Positions 22,501-34,320 of a stretch of DNA of 64,000 nt are shown one piece after another. The position numbers and the translations under genes are program-made. Below the pieces are notes generated by a model. That model searched no databases. It saw nothing but the letters and a program-made list of their open reading frames with translations, and was not told the DNA's origin. How positions within the stretch are numbered: the stretch's first letter is position 1; the number at the start of each line of letters is the position of its first letter. Source of the stretch: Dioscorea cayenensis subsp. rotundata (taxonomy: Eukaryota > Streptophyta > Magnoliopsida > Dioscoreales > Dioscoreaceae); assembly GCF_009730915.1 (NCBI RefSeq), contig NC_052483.1:2170001-2234000 (forward strand), given 5' to 3'.

Positions 22501-23560
22501 TAAGCAAAGGTTGTTTGTGGTGTTGTCAGTGATGGTTCACTTTTGCATGTAGATTAACTGTTTGATGAAATGCTTAGGTCTTCCTGCATGCGGTGATGGC
22601 GAGGAAGAGAAAGATGCAACTGCGGTGTCGAGACGTTGAATGGTGGATGAGGAGAAGACAGTTGCCGTCACGATTGAGACAAAGAGTTCGACAGTATGAG
22701 CGGCAAAGATGGCTTGCAATGAGAGGAGAGGATGAGATGGAGCTCATCAAGGAGTTGCCACAAGGTCTTAGGCAAGATATCAAGCGGAATCTCTGCCTTG
22801 ATCTCATTAAACGGGTATATATACATAGAGTGAGAGATGTGTCTGTATGTCTATAAAGTGTAATTTTGTTTTCGGAACTCCGATTGAATGCTGTTTGTTT
22901 CATATATTGTTGATCAAGGTGCCTTGGTTCCACAATTTAGATGACATTATCCTCGATAACCTATGCGACCGAGTTAGACCCATTGTCTTCTCTAAGGATG
23001 AAAAGGTATGTGCTTGTCGGTGATCGGTGTTTTTTCGTCGTCATGATAATTGATAATGTTTTAGTTTTTGGTCAGATTATTAGAGAAGGAGACCCTGTGC
23101 AGCGCATGGTGTTCATTGTTAAGGGGCACATACTGAGCAGCCAATGCCTCAGCAAAGGAATGATAGCAACATGCATGCTAGGCCCCGGGAATTTTCTCGG
23201 GGATGAACTCCTTTCATGGTGCCTCCGCAGACCATTCATCGATCGGTTGCCCGCTTCTTCAGCAACCTTTGAGTGTGCTGAGCCAACAGAGGCCTTTGGT
23301 TTGGATGCAGAACATCTCAGATACATAACACAGCACTTAGGTACAAATTTGCGAACGAGAGGCTCAAGAGAACCGCAAGGTACTATTCTTCTAATTGGCG
23401 AACATGGGCAGCAGTTAACATACAGCTTGCTTGGAGGCGGTACAAGACTCGAACAAGAGGAATCGTGATACAACCATCAGAAATTATTGACAGTGAACGA
23501 CGTCTTCGGTTGTATGCTGCGATGTTCATGTCTCTCAGGCCTCATGATCACCTTGAATAG
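19583..23560 (+). CDS. CNGC2: Cyclic nucleotide-gated channel, CNGC2-like (late frameshift)
   Basis: Seven exons: 19583-20233, 21739-21954, 22026-22303, 22388-22499, 22578-22814, 22919-23005 and 23076-23560. They encode about 688 residues if one frameshift is ignored. The cytosolic N-terminus has the CNGC2-type cysteine-rich block ECYACTQAGAPVFHSTSC. Transmembrane segments, the pore (STFGNILEPTSHWLEVIF), the C-linker and the cyclic-nucleotide-binding fold (REGDPVQRMVFIVKGH, then GDELLSWCLRRPF) follow. CNGC2 proteins are plasma-membrane calcium-permeable channels acting in immunity and calcium homeostasis. The Arabidopsis member has A-N-D at the filter, whereas G-N-I is read here. At 23337-23339 one base is missing, so the frame reads HLGTNL and stops at 23468. 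The other frame continues as YKFANERLKR, the IQ-like WRRYK and FMSLRPHDHLE to 23560. A consensus error is likely. Confidence 0.93.
20860..21600. repeat. Three tandem copies of a ~245-bp unit in CNGC2 intron 1
   Basis: The unit begins near 20863, 21124 and 21371. It carries the shared phrases AAATCGAATYTACTT, TTTGTCAAGCTACAATAATT, TATAAATTATCACAGTATATG, AAGCTTGAGTTGTTCAA and TTGACTCGAGCCCTT. Copies differ by substitutions and small indels, so the array is not very recent. The phrase AGCTTGAG...AGCTCG...CTCGAGCC resembles TE-derived sequence seen in other plant introns. No coding potential. Confidence 0.85.
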
Positions 23561-24107
23561 ACCGTTTCGCTTTTTGGCGAAGAAAGTTTTGGGTGGCCAG
23601 TGAAGTTTTTGTTTTTCTTTTAAAGAAATGTGTTATAGTTCTGAGCCCTTTGAAATTATATATGATTCAAAATGAAAGATGATTGCCATTCTTATTTACA
23701 ATTTCACTTATACTATTGAGTATTGAGTTGGTTTCTAGAAGAGTAGCCTCAACTACCTTTATCACCACCGACTCTTTAATCTTTATCATGATGTTCATGT
23801 TTACTAGATTTCAAATACCAGTTTTGGTTATCTTCAATGCCATTAATCATCTGTTAACCACCATGATGTTTACTGAAACCAAGCATGCACTCTGTGAAGG
23901 GATCAATCTTTCATGCCATCTTTTTCTGTATTCATGTTGTTTAATGTTTACTGTCGTGATAGGGAATTCGGATCAGATCATATACATGGTGGCAAACACA
24001 ATGGCTTTGGTTACTCTGATTTGTCAACTTCTTTCTGCGAGTCTTATAAATATCTCTATTAATGTTCAGGCATGTATGTAGACATTGTAGAGTCTCTTTC
24101 TTCTCTG

Positions 24108-24137
<30 letters not shown>
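24108..24137. repeat. (GCT)n trinucleotide microsatellite
   Basis: About nine GCT units follow TCTGTGCTGCTG in the 3' region after CNGC2. The 132-codon hydrophobic open frame just before it (23683-24081) has no recognisable family and I do not call it a gene. Confidence 0.9.
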
Positions 24138-24140
<3 letters not shown>

Positions 24141-24700
24141 CCCTTCTACTGCCTGGTAAGACTTCCACACTCTTGTCTGACTTTTGATCAAAGTATTTAA
24201 ATCAAATGTTGATTTTTATTTTATATATTTATGTTTGCTAGACTTGTGCTTTTTATTTGCATAGGTTTTGGAATTATAAGAATCAGGAAAGAGAGTTTTT
24301 ATGCAAATTGTGGATGAATTTATTGAATTAAGAAGCAGATGTTTGGATTGTGTTTGAGAATTTCTCATAACTAATATTTTTTTTTTGGGACTAAAACTTC
24401 TGATCATACTGATATATTTGCTATCATTAATTTAATCCACCATCTTGTATTTGATACCATTAGAACAAAGAAAGGAAAACAAGATTAAAATTCTTTTTCT
24501 GATGCGGTTGGTCGAATGAGCAAAATTAGATGGCAAACCAACTGAAAAAGCTTGCAAACAACATCAGATTGTAAAACAAATAAATTTGAGGCTTGGATTT
24601 CTTACAAGGAGATCGATAACTAGTGGCATCTTGCAAGCTTCACTCTTTATGCAAACACTGAAAAACATTAATCTAAATTTCTTAGTTCTCTGTAGATTGA

Positions 24701-25365
24701 ATGATGATGTGGAAGGTTGCAGCAAATGCCATGACCAAACCAAGTTCATCTTATTCAAATTGCTCCAATGACGATCGATCTTTTGTGCAAGTGGGCGAGA
24801 AGTATTGGAGTGCCCAATATGCTGTGAATTATTCAATATTGTCAAAAACGCACCTTATGTTTTATGGTGTGGCCACACTCTCTGCAGAAACTGTGTCATT
24901 GCACTCCCATGGGCTTTCGTGAACTTCCCGACACACCCAGTACAGCTTCCACTCTTCATCTCCTGTCCATGGTGTCAATTTTTATCAATCAGATTAGTCT
25001 ACAAGGGTAACATCAAGTTTCCTCACAAGAACTTCTTCCTTCTTTGGATTATCGAAAATCATAGCTTCAAAATGGGCTCATACATTCATCAAGAACATCA
25101 ACCTGCAAGCACCATGCCAAATTACGTGAATGCAGAGAGAATTCCACTTTCGATATGTAAATTCTTGGCTTTCTTTGTGAACTTAATTGTGAAGTTCCCG
25201 CTCGGCATCATCTTTCTCCTCATCATATTATGCACAATTCCGGCCAGTGCTGCCATTTTAGCTCTTTACATTCTTATCACTGTACTTTTCAGCTTGCCTT
25301 GGTTCTTGATATTATACTTTTCGTACCGAAGTTTGGATTGGCTCATCAGAGAAATCAACACATGA
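24701..25365 (+). CDS. RING-finger protein with C-terminal membrane segments (frameshift)
   Basis: Likely an E3 ubiquitin ligase of a small plant RING family. The N-terminus starts at ATG 24701, 24704 or 24707 (MWKVAANAMTKPSSSYSNCS). After one shift the frame reads LECPICCELFNIVKNAPY, then CGHTLCRNC and CPWC, giving a C-x2-C...C-x-H-x2-C-x2-C...C-x2-C zinc-binding pattern. RLVYKGNIKFPHKNFFLLW follows, a phrase I associate with this family. The last 60 residues are strongly hydrophobic (two helices around FPLGIIFLLIILCTIPA and ILALYILITVLFSLPWF), so it is probably an endomembrane protein. The two frames meet near 24785-24792 (CAAGTGGG), where one extra A would give a continuous protein. Upstream UTR is not defined. 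Confidence 0.82.
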
Positions 25366-27989
25366 GTTCTGTCCACAACTTCTTCATATGACTATTAAAA
25401 TGTTCAATGAAAAATGATTGATGTCTATGGAATTTATTGTATCTGTAGTTTGTTTGAGTTGAAGTCTTGGATTTGAGAATTTGTAGAATTTCTGCAACTA
25501 CATTGCAGACAAAATGTTGTTTTTCTGCATGAATTGCTTTGAATGTGAAACACACAATTGCAGTACAACATTTGAAAATTTCTTCAGTTTTTTTTGTCCT
25601 GAATTCTGAATTGAATTCAGGTCTTGTGCAAGAGTATTTCTCTATAATTTATTGTGATCAGAGATTGATACTGATACTGTTTGAATTAAAAAGTAGAACT
25701 TGTGAAAATTGTTCAAATATATATGAAGATATCTCTGTCTGTTGAGCTATATTGATCATAAAATAATTTTAGTTGATAAATTAATAATTCCATTCCGTGA
25801 AGAATGATTCCTCTGTTCTTACAGATCAGCAGAGTCAAATAAAGATTGCAGAAAAAAAAAAAAAATTTATGGAGATTATTTTTTTGTTTTTTTAAAAAAA
25901 TACCGGTTACTTTCAAGTTTCATCGGTGCATTCTCTTTGTCATCTTTTTACCTATATACTCTTGCAACAACTTAAAATTACACATAAATCTTTAAAAAAT
26001 GTGTATTTTTAGTTTGACTTTTGTTAGTGATCTCTATTGGATGAACCGAGCAATTAAGATATTTGACTATTATATATTATTAAAACGTAATAGAGTACAT
26101 ATGTACGATAGATCACAATAATTTATTTCTCTTTTTTTAATATATTTATAATTTATTTTTACTATTTATAAGGTAGAATTAAATAAAGTTATATTATTTA
26201 TAAAGTATAAAGAAATTTAAAGACAATAATAATTTTTTTATACTCACAAACTTTTTCAAGGTATAAATACATATTAAATTAAAATTTTTTGATTAATTTA
26301 AAAATCATTAAATCACTAACTTTGTTACAATTAATTAAAAAAAACCCTTAAAAACAGACTCAAAAATGGTACCCATCCAACCTGGCATCGTGTTCTTTCA
26401 ATAAATCCCTGAAGTGGGACCCACGCGTTTCTTCTTGGATTCTCACTTTCTTGTCTCTTTGTAATCACTCTGTTTTTCCCCCTCAAAATATATGAGAAAA
26501 ATAAGAAAAAATCAAAAAATGGTCCCTCGTTTTTTCACTTTTTTAGTTTTTCTAATATAAAATTCACTATTTTAATCATCATATTTATATATTTTCATTT
26601 TTTGACAGATCCGCCCTTTCAATCTCAGAGTACTATTATTTTATTTTTATTATCCCTTTAATCGACAGATCCGCTATTTTAATCTCTAATCACGTAATCG
26701 GTAGGATATAAAAATCATGTAAATAAAAACTAAAAAGACGGATCTATCAGTTAAAAAACAAAAATGTGCAAATACAAAAAACACGATTTTTATATTAAAA
26801 AGGGATAAAGGCTGAAAAATACAAAAATAAAGGCTATTTTTGATACTTTTATGAAGTGAAGGACAGAGTGGAAGAGCAAAGCGTTCAAAGATTCAAACTT
26901 TGAAGATCTTCAAAGTCATCAATGGCCATTCTGGACCTCTTCAAAGTCTTTGTTTGCTTTGCTTGCTCTTTGTTTTCATTTAATATCGCCCACCTGCCCC
27001 TCAACTCGCACTCATATATTTCCTTGATTGCCGCCACGACCTGTTCGGTGAGAAGTGAGAACTCTCTCTGGGTACCCAAACCCTTGATTTGATTCTGTTT
27101 TCCAATCTTTTTGTGAAGGGATTTGTCAAAAAGGTGAGACCTTTATGTCTATTTCTTACTCTTTTCCTTTTGCTTTTATGTCGTTGATGAAGTGATTCGG
27201 TTTTGGTATCTCTTTATTATTGAGTTTGTTCTTGTTTTTCAATTTTCATTCACTAGTGTTGTCATTTCAGAACAAAGGAGCAAGATTGATAGGTATTTCT
27301 AGTTGTTTTTGAGATTGTTTTTGGTGTTTGAGAAGAAAGGTTGTTCCTTTGCTTGGATCTTGAAGTTTATTGTTGGTATTGAATACATGAAAGTATAATA
27401 CTACTGTATTGTTATTTGTTCTATTGAGCATAATCGGATTCACTTCTCTTTTTCTTTTTCTGTTTGTTTTGATTTGAATCTTGCTCCCTTTTTTAAATTT
27501 TTTTAGTTTTTGGTAGAAATTTTTCCCTTTCCATTCAGCTTATGATGCTGATTTGATGATGATAACAACATTTGATGATCAAAGTTTACTATGTTTTTTT
27601 CTGATCTATTTCCTCATTTTTTTCTTCCCTGATTTTTCTAGAGTGTTTCATTTGTTTGCAATCACTGAAGAGAATTTAGAATTTTCATTAGATCAACCCC
27701 AATCTGTTTTCCTCTTGTATTGTGTGAATGTTCAGCAAAAGATGGCCTTGCGTAAACGTTTTATGTTTTACTGATTTTATTGAAATATCGAGACCGAGGT
27801 TCTTGTAAAGTAATATAGATGAACTTGTTGATCATCATGTGTTATTTATCAAGTGCTGTATGGTCTTGTAGTTCTTTCTTCTTATGCACTGTCACATTGA
27901 TTTTACTTTGCATGTGAGTTCATGAAATAATATTCAATTTGGTGGCATTGCAGGCTTTTAAATAGAAAAATTTATCGTATTTGGATTCA
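25366..27989. other. Intergenic DNA and 5' leader of the calmodulin-binding gene
   Basis: 25366-26870 is AT-rich DNA with no gene that I can see. The next gene probably has a non-coding first exon near 26900-27131, ending AAAAAG|GTGAG. A leader intron of about 820 bp then runs to an acceptor at TTGCAG near 27953. Long leader introns are common in constitutively expressed plant genes; the exon limits here are inferred from splice-site appearance only. Confidence 0.45.
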
Positions 27990-29432
27990 ATGGGTGAAGT
28001 GGTAGCTGACAAGGAGCATAAAGATGGGTCAAGGAGAAGCTCAACTGGAAAAGCAATTCCAAGAGGTTCAGCCTCGCCGGCAAGAAGTGATGAAAAGCCG
28101 ATACCTCACTACCTTATGCCATCTACTAATTCATGTCATGATTTTTGCAAGTATGGACATAAACATGCATTTGAAGGTGATGAGAAGCATCCCATTCGGT
28201 CCAATGTTTTGGGACATAATAGAAGTCCAATACATGATCAAAATCCAATGAAAATTCCGACTGTTCGAGAGAGAATCAAGGAAAGAGGAAATAAGTTGAA
28301 GGCACAATCTAAGTTGAATTCTAAGTTTCCTGACAAACCGAAAGTCGGAGAAAAGCTTGCTATGTCGCCTACATGGGACATTGGATCTTCTGAAGAGGCT
28401 AGTGAACAGGAAAGCCTTAAGGACACACAAGCGATTGGTTTGCCGAGTATTTATCGAAGAACTTATGTGAAATCCAAAGTTGTTGAGCAGAAGGATGTAA
28501 CAGCTGGCAATGCTAACTATGATTCTGAGGAGAGTCGCGAGATCAATGTTATCAAGAAGAAGATGACTCCTGTCAAGAAACTTAATGCAACTACTAGGCC
28601 TGTTTTGGTGAAGCAAAAGTCCCGATCGTTTGTGAGGATACCTTCTTTATCTTCTCGAACTCGAAGTTTCAGGCCTAAAGCTCCTCTGTCTTCTGACGAT
28701 ATTGATGAGTCTTCTGAAGCTGAAATCTCTTCGAAGCCGAAGACTTCATCAGTTAAGTCTGCATCTCCTGGAAATTCTTCTGAGGAGGTTACTTATCAGA
28801 AGAGTGTAGAGAAGCCGAAGATGATTCAAGTGAAAGAATTGAAGCCATTGACAGCTTCAGTTTCAAAGCCAAGGCAATATATCAAGCGTATTGCTTCAGT
28901 GAAGAAGCGAGGTGTTGGAAAAGCTACCATTGATACCAAAAAAATCAAGGAAAAACCTTCAGCACCTATTCTAGAGTCAACTTCTCAAGATGTAGAAGAT
29001 AAGGCCAAGCTGAGAAGAACTAAAACAGTACACCTAGAAGATGATTCTGCTTCATCTTACAAATTGAAGTTCAAAGGCGGAAAGGTGATCGACCTTCCAC
29101 CAGAGAGTAGTGCACCGGTAAAGCTCAGGTTTAGCAGAGGAAGAGTTGTCGAGAACTCAAACAACAGTGTTGGGGCGATGTGGAGAAGAAGCTTTAGTCG
29201 GAAGAGTAGCAGGAGAAGAGGATTGGCCGGAGTAGTATATAACGATCCCAATACTGGAGCTCAAGTTGTTGTTTTAAGACACCAAGATGTTCAGCAGAAA
29301 GATGATCAAGGCCTGTTCAACAATGTGATTGAAGAAACTGCTACTAAGCTTGTAAAGTCAAGAAAGAGCAAGGTGAAGGCATTAGTAGGTGCTTTCGAGA
29401 CTGTCATCTCTTCGATCAGAGGACCTAAATAG
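27990..29432 (+). CDS. Plant calmodulin-binding-domain protein
   Basis: An intronless coding region of 480 residues, starting at ATG 27990 (the TTG nine bases before is not a plant start). It is basic and Ser/Lys-rich, and probably disordered for most of its length (residues 1-330). The C-terminus, about residues 395-480, contains MWRRSFSRKSSRRRGLAGVV and ends with LFNNVIEETATKLVKSRKSK followed by VKALVGAFETVIS. That ending is the signature of the plant calmodulin-binding domain family (Pfam CaM_binding). Members bind calmodulin in a calcium-dependent way; some are linked to cytoskeleton and defence. Specific partners cannot be read here. Its 3' end faces the remorin gene, with about 450 bp between the two stop codons. 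Confidence 0.88.
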   Translation: MGEVVADKEHKDGSRRSSTGKAIPRGSASPARSDEKPIPHYLMPSTNSCHDFCKYGHKHAFEGDEKHPIRSNVLGHNRSPIHDQNPMKIPTVRERIKERGNKLKAQSKLNSKFPDKPKVGEKLAMSPTWDIGSSEEASEQESLKDTQAIGLPSIYRRTYVKSKVVEQKDVTAGNANYDSEESREINVIKKKMTPVKKLNATTRPVLVKQKSRSFVRIPSLSSRTRSFRPKAPLSSDDIDESSEAEISSKPKTSSVKSASPGNSSEEVTYQKSVEKPKMIQVKELKPLTASVSKPRQYIKRIASVKKRGVGKATIDTKKIKEKPSAPILESTSQDVEDKAKLRRTKTVHLEDDSASSYKLKFKGGKVIDLPPESSAPVKLRFSRGRVVENSNNSVGAMWRRSFSRKSSRRRGLAGVVYNDPNTGAQVVVLRHQDVQQKDDQGLFNNVIEETATKLVKSRKSKVKALVGAFETVISSIRGPK

Positions 29433-29880
29433 TAATGCCCATTTACATGTGTTTTTGTGTGAAGGTTACTCTTGTGCATATCTTTGGTATGAAATTTCAG
29501 TAAGCTTGAAAACTTAGCTTTGAAGATTTCGCCTTTGTATGTGAACTTAATTTGTCAATAAAAAGAAAATCTTGTGTTGGTGATATCTTTTATTTTACCA
29601 GCTGAAGGTAATGCAAATTGATTACTCAATTCATGTCAAGAATCGATCGGTAATAAGTTTTTACTGTTCTCTTAATTATGCACACAATGTGATGATAGAT
29701 TTGGAAAATTCTTTTCAATGTAATGTGTATGTATTATAAATTGAGTATTAAAATGATACATCATGCAACAATCATCAGTTACAAGCTCATGTTATGGATT
29801 TTAAAATGCAGAATTCATGCATTCCGCCATTCTTATTGTGCTAAGTTTTAATGGTTGTGATTGATAGAAAATTATATTGT

Positions 29881-31179
29881 TCAGAAACATAAAAATGAAT
29901 GTGGAGTTCTTCCTGTTGTTTGTATTGACTTCGCCTTCTCAATTGTTTTCAATTCCTCATTCCTTCTCTTCTCTTCTGCAACTCCTCTTGCTCCTCCGGC
30001 AATTTGATCAATTCTTGACATCTCATTCCGATACTCTTGTAATGCTCTCGCTCTTCTCGCTTCCAACGTGCTCTGCAACTCCAAAAAACAATCTTGCCGT
30101 ATTAGTGTTTCTTTTGCATGGATTTTATGACAAGTTAGAAGAATAAAAAAAAATTATTCAGCAACCTCTTTTTGGTCCAATTTCCGCTTTGCTTTAATCT
30201 TCTTTTCATTCTCCCATTCCAAGATTGTTGCAGTCATCTTCTCATACCTGTTTTTCATCGAAAACATTTCATCAGCTGATCATGAACAAGTATATTTCTG
30301 CAGAAATACTCTGTTTACCTTTTCTGAATTTTATCCAGCTCTGCTTTCTGCCATTCACTTGCTTTTGTTCCAAGTTTACTAGAGACCTTACTCACTGGTT
30401 TCACATTCATCGAAGCACTAGTCCCAGGCTTCTTATTTCTGCCACTATCATCTACATTCGGTCCCGGTTCATTCAGATAATTATCAGAAAACGTCGGAGT
30501 CTTCTTCATTGAAGGAAGTTTGGTTTCAGAAACCTTCATAGAACTTTCACCTGCAGTTAAAAGTTAAAATTCTTCACATTTCACAGTAATGTTCTCCAAA
30601 TTGCCTCAGAAAAACAAAAAAAAAAAATCAACAACATACCAACTGGTTTAGAACCATCTTTTATATCCTTTCCACTCAGCCATCTGGCTAACAAACTCGG
30701 CTCATTTGTCGGCTTAATCACTGTCTCTTCCTTTTTACTCTTCATTTTACTCAAAGATGGTTCCTGCAATCCTTCAATCGAATTCTGTCGGTCCATCGAC
30801 CGTTCTTCTTCGAGAGTTGTAATTGCATAAGCCGCCGCTGCAACTGTCGTCGCAAACTCACTATCACTAGCATCTCCGGCATTCATCTTGAACCAATTTG
30901 GTGACTTCTTTTTATCTGCATAAACAATCAATAAACTGCAGTAACTACCTTAACATTTACCAAAAACTTATAATATATATCTTAGAAACAAATTACCACC
31001 TTCTTTGAATGACACTGCTTTCTTTTTCCTTCTCTTTTTATAATTATAATTATCTTCTCCACCAGAAATCCTTGTTCTGCAACATTGAATTATATCAAAC
31101 TCAAATGAAAAATTGAAGAAATAAAAAACAGAGAGACAAAGGAATAATAGTACTTCATTTGTTTGAGAAAAGAATCCAT
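29881..31179 (-). CDS. Remorin family protein
   Basis: Six exons on the minus strand: 31179-31154, 31076-31000 (or to 30997), 30915-30640, 30550-30319, 30247-30166 and 30078-29881. They join in frame to about 296 residues. The start MDSFLKQM and the core SPNWFKMNAGDASDSEFATT followed by AAAAYAITTLEEE match long remorins, as does SMKKTPTFSDNYLNEPG. The C-terminal remorin domain begins at SEWQKAELDKIQKRYEKM. It runs as a Lys/Glu/Arg-rich coiled coil (KKIKAKRKLDQKEL) to GGARGVAEEKRRNEELKTIE, and ends TTGRTPHSFLCF with a Cys near the end suited to lipid anchoring. Remorins are plant-specific proteins of plasma-membrane nanodomains, involved in microbe responses and cell-to-cell traffic. No lesions seen. 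Confidence 0.93.
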
Positions 31180-32450
31180 TCTGATGAAATTGTTGATTGT
31201 GCAAGAGGGAAAGATGCATGGCTAGCTTTATTTGTAGACAAGTTTATCATAATAATTAATTTATTATTATTTGAACACATTGTTGCAAAAGTGAGTTATG
31301 CTTTGCATTGCAATGCTAGGTTTGCATCTATAAAGGATGGTGCATGAAGTTAATGGATTCTAACTTTTCTTTAGTGCTAAGGTTCTTGGTTTCTTTCATT
31401 AGATTTTATTCTCTTCTTTATTTACATGACTTTGATGCTCAAATTCAAGCCCAAAACCCGAACTGAGAAAATATAGACTCGAGTTTTCAAGCTCGACTTG
31501 AAGTCGGGTTGAGCCGGAACTTGATCCGACCCGAATCGACCTGAACCGACCAAATTATTGATTGTCCAACATAAAAAATTTCCCTTTTATGGGTTTTTAT
31601 TCTTGTTCTTTTCACACTTTTTTTTCTTTTCATGTATTTTATGTTTGGTTGTCCAAAGAATATCTTATGTTTGGTTGTCGAAAGAATGAATATATTAAAT
31701 GAAAGGAAAAAATTTCTCCTTTTTAATCTTTTTTTCTTAAAGGAATAAAAACAAGTTCTTTTTTGACTTAAATAAAAATAATAAAATTTTTATAAATTTA
31801 TACTTTCTTTGAAAAAAGTGCTATATAAAAAGATTATATATTTTGTGCTCAAAAAAGATTTTCTTTTCTGGAAGATAGTTTTTACACTTTTTGTGATATT
31901 TTTCAAAACTGGCTCTTAGCAATTATATCTATTAATAATTCATTAAAAATTTATTGAGTATATATGCAAATATGATTTTATTTTTATAGGGATGATGGTA
32001 TGCAATTTTTCTTCATTTATTATATTGTGTTCAGTTAATCAATACATGAACTTCATTAATTTATCTAATTTCAAACATATATGTATATACGCACACATTA
32101 ATCTTATTAATTAACTTGAAATATTGTTGATATATTTGTTTTCTAATGTTCTTTTGTTTAACAAATTAAAGTAGGCGCAAGCACATGCTTGATGTGCTTC
32201 TCCCACGCTTCATCAATTTCTTATAATTTTCAAAATTAATTACCATAAAAACTAGATAATATAGACTTATCTTCCAACCAAATCCAAAACTAGAAATAAA
32301 TAAGTTTAGATTTTATTACTGGATAAACATCACTTTTTGAAGTTTTAAACTCAAGTCATTTTCAATATATAGACCCATAAAATCATAAAAATCCAAAACA
32401 AACTTTGAATCTCTCTCTTTCTCTGTTAATTTCTCTAGAAATCAAGAAAA
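31180..32450. other. Intergenic DNA between remorin and heparanase-like gene
   Basis: No gene is visible. At 31480-31555 there is a short purine/pyrimidine-biased stretch (GACTTGAAGTCGGGTTGAGCC ending in CCGACC-type repeats) that may be transposon-derived. The rest is AT-rich. The last 100 bases before 32451 are pyrimidine-rich (CTCTCTCTTTCTC), consistent with a short leader. Confidence 0.4.
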
Positions 32451-32729
32451 ATGGTTTCTAAGCTTTTGGTCTTTGGCTTCTCTTCTTCTAATAATTTTTC
32501 CTCAAGCTTTGTAGCTCCATCAGTGCAAGAGGATGTCACAGTTAAGATCAAAGGACTTACAACCATTGCTAAGACTGATGAAAACTTTGTTTGTTTTACT
32601 CTTGATTGGTGGCCAAAGGACAAGTGTGATTATGGCATGTGTCCTTGGGAACAAGCTTCAATTATCAACCTGGTTAGACTTCTTAATTAATTCATACATG
32701 CATGCATGCATGCATGAAATTCTCTATCC

Positions 32730-32799
<70 letters not shown>

Positions 32800-33082
32800 C
32801 TTATTATTTCATGTTTTGCATTTTTTTTTCTCTCTTGTAGGACTTGAATAATACCATACTCAACAAAGCACTTCAAGGTATATATACATATGTTCATCAC
32901 TTTTATCTTTTCATGGAACAAAGTTCTTGAACTTATTATATCATACAACTTCTCAAGATTGATTGATGAGTATCTGTATGTATATATATATATATATATA
33001 TATAGTATTACCTTTATATATCTTTTCATGTTATAAAGCTCTTGAACTTTTATCATGCATGCATGCAACTACTGAAGGGTGT

Positions 33083-33120
<38 letters not shown>

Positions 33121-33320
33121 GTTCATCACTTTTATCTTTCCATGTTATAGAGTTTTGATGTGTGTGTATGTATAGTTCTTTGCTTTTAAATATTTTTATG
33201 CATGCAAGTGATTTAATTATCTCACTAAATTAGCTGTTAATAATATATATAAGTTTATATTTGATAGGATCAAGAACAAGACTTGTAATTCAAAGAACAA
33301 ACACTCGAGACACTCAACTT
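32451..33320 (+). CDS. Heparanase-like protein (GH79), 5' exons only
   Basis: Exon 1 (32451-32672) encodes a weakly hydrophobic start and then VKIKGLTTIAKTDENFVCFT followed by LDWWPKDKCDYGMCPWEQAS. This is the N-terminal strand of plant heparanase-like / beta-glucuronidase (GH79) proteins, which act on cell-wall arabinogalactan glucuronic acid. Exon 2 (32841-32877) gives DLNNTILNKALQ, the usual next element. A possible exon 3 begins at 33268 (GSRTRLVIQ) and runs into the N gap, but its match to the family is weak. No later GH79 exons (catalytic Glu regions) are recognisable after the gap, so the gene is either mostly missing or interrupted. The long (CT)n-(TA)n tract at 32732-32799 lies in intron 1. 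Confidence 0.75.
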
Positions 33321-34320
33321 NNNNNNNNNNNNNNNNNNNNNNNNNNNNNNNNNNNNNNNNNNNNNNNNNNNNNNNNNNNNNNNNNNNNNNNNNNNNNNNN
33401 NNNNNNNNNNNNNNNNNNNNNNNNNNNNNNNNNNNNNNNNNNNNNNNNNNNNNNNNNNNNNNNNNNNNNNNNNNNNNNNNNNNNNNNNNNNNNNNNNNNN
33501 NNNNNNNNNNNNNNNNNNNNNNNNNNNNNNNNNNNNNNNNNNNNNNNNNNNNNNNNNNNNNNNNNNNNNNNNNNNNNNNNNNNNNNNNNNNNNNNNNNNN
33601 NNNNNNNNNNNNNNNNNNNNNNNNNNNNNNNNNNNNNNNNNNNNNNNNNNNNNNNNNNNNNNNNNNNNNNNNNNNNNNNNNNNNNNNNNNNNNNNNNNNN
33701 NNNNNNNNNNNNNNNNNNNNNNNNNNNNNNNNNNNNNNNNNNNNNNNNNNNNNNNNNNNNNNNNNNNNNNNNNNNNNNNNNNNNNNNNNNNNNNNNNNNN
33801 NNNNNNNNNNNNNNNNNNNNNNNNNNNNNNNNNNNNNNNNNNNNNNNNNNNNNNNNNNNNNNNNNNNNNNNNNNNNNNNNNNNNNNNNNNNNNNNNNNNN
33901 NNNNNNNNNNNNNNNNNNNNNNNNNNNNNNNNNNNNNNNNNNNNNNNNNNNNNNNNNNNNNNNNNNNNNNNNNNNNNNNNNNNNNNNNNNNNNNNNNNNN
34001 NNNNNNNNNNNNNNNNNNNNNNNNNNNNNNNNNNNNNNNNNNNNNNNNNNNNNNNNNNNNNNNNNNNNNNNNNNNNNNNNNNNNNNNNNNNNNNNNNNNN
34101 NNNNNNNNNNNNNNNNNNNNNNNNNNNNNNNNNNNNNNNNNNNNNNNNNNNNNNNNNNNNNNNNNNNNNNNNNNNNNNNNNNNNNNNNNNNNNNNNNNNN
34201 NNNNNNNNNNNNNNNNNNNNNNNNNNNNNNNNNNNNNNNNNNNNNNNNNNNNNNNNNNNNNNNNNNNNNNNNNNNNNNNNNNNNNNNNNNNNNNNNNNNN
34301 NNNNNNNNNNNNNNNNNNNN
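33321..34320. other. Assembly gap, 1,000 N
   Basis: Exactly 1,000 ambiguous bases. The round number implies a placeholder, so the true distance is unknown. It cuts the heparanase-like gene. Confidence 1.

Noticed and set aside
23683-24081. 132-codon hydrophobic open frame after CNGC2
   Set aside because: No family recognised, no clear promoter or splice context, and composition typical of T-rich 3' DNA. It could be checked by RNA-seq.
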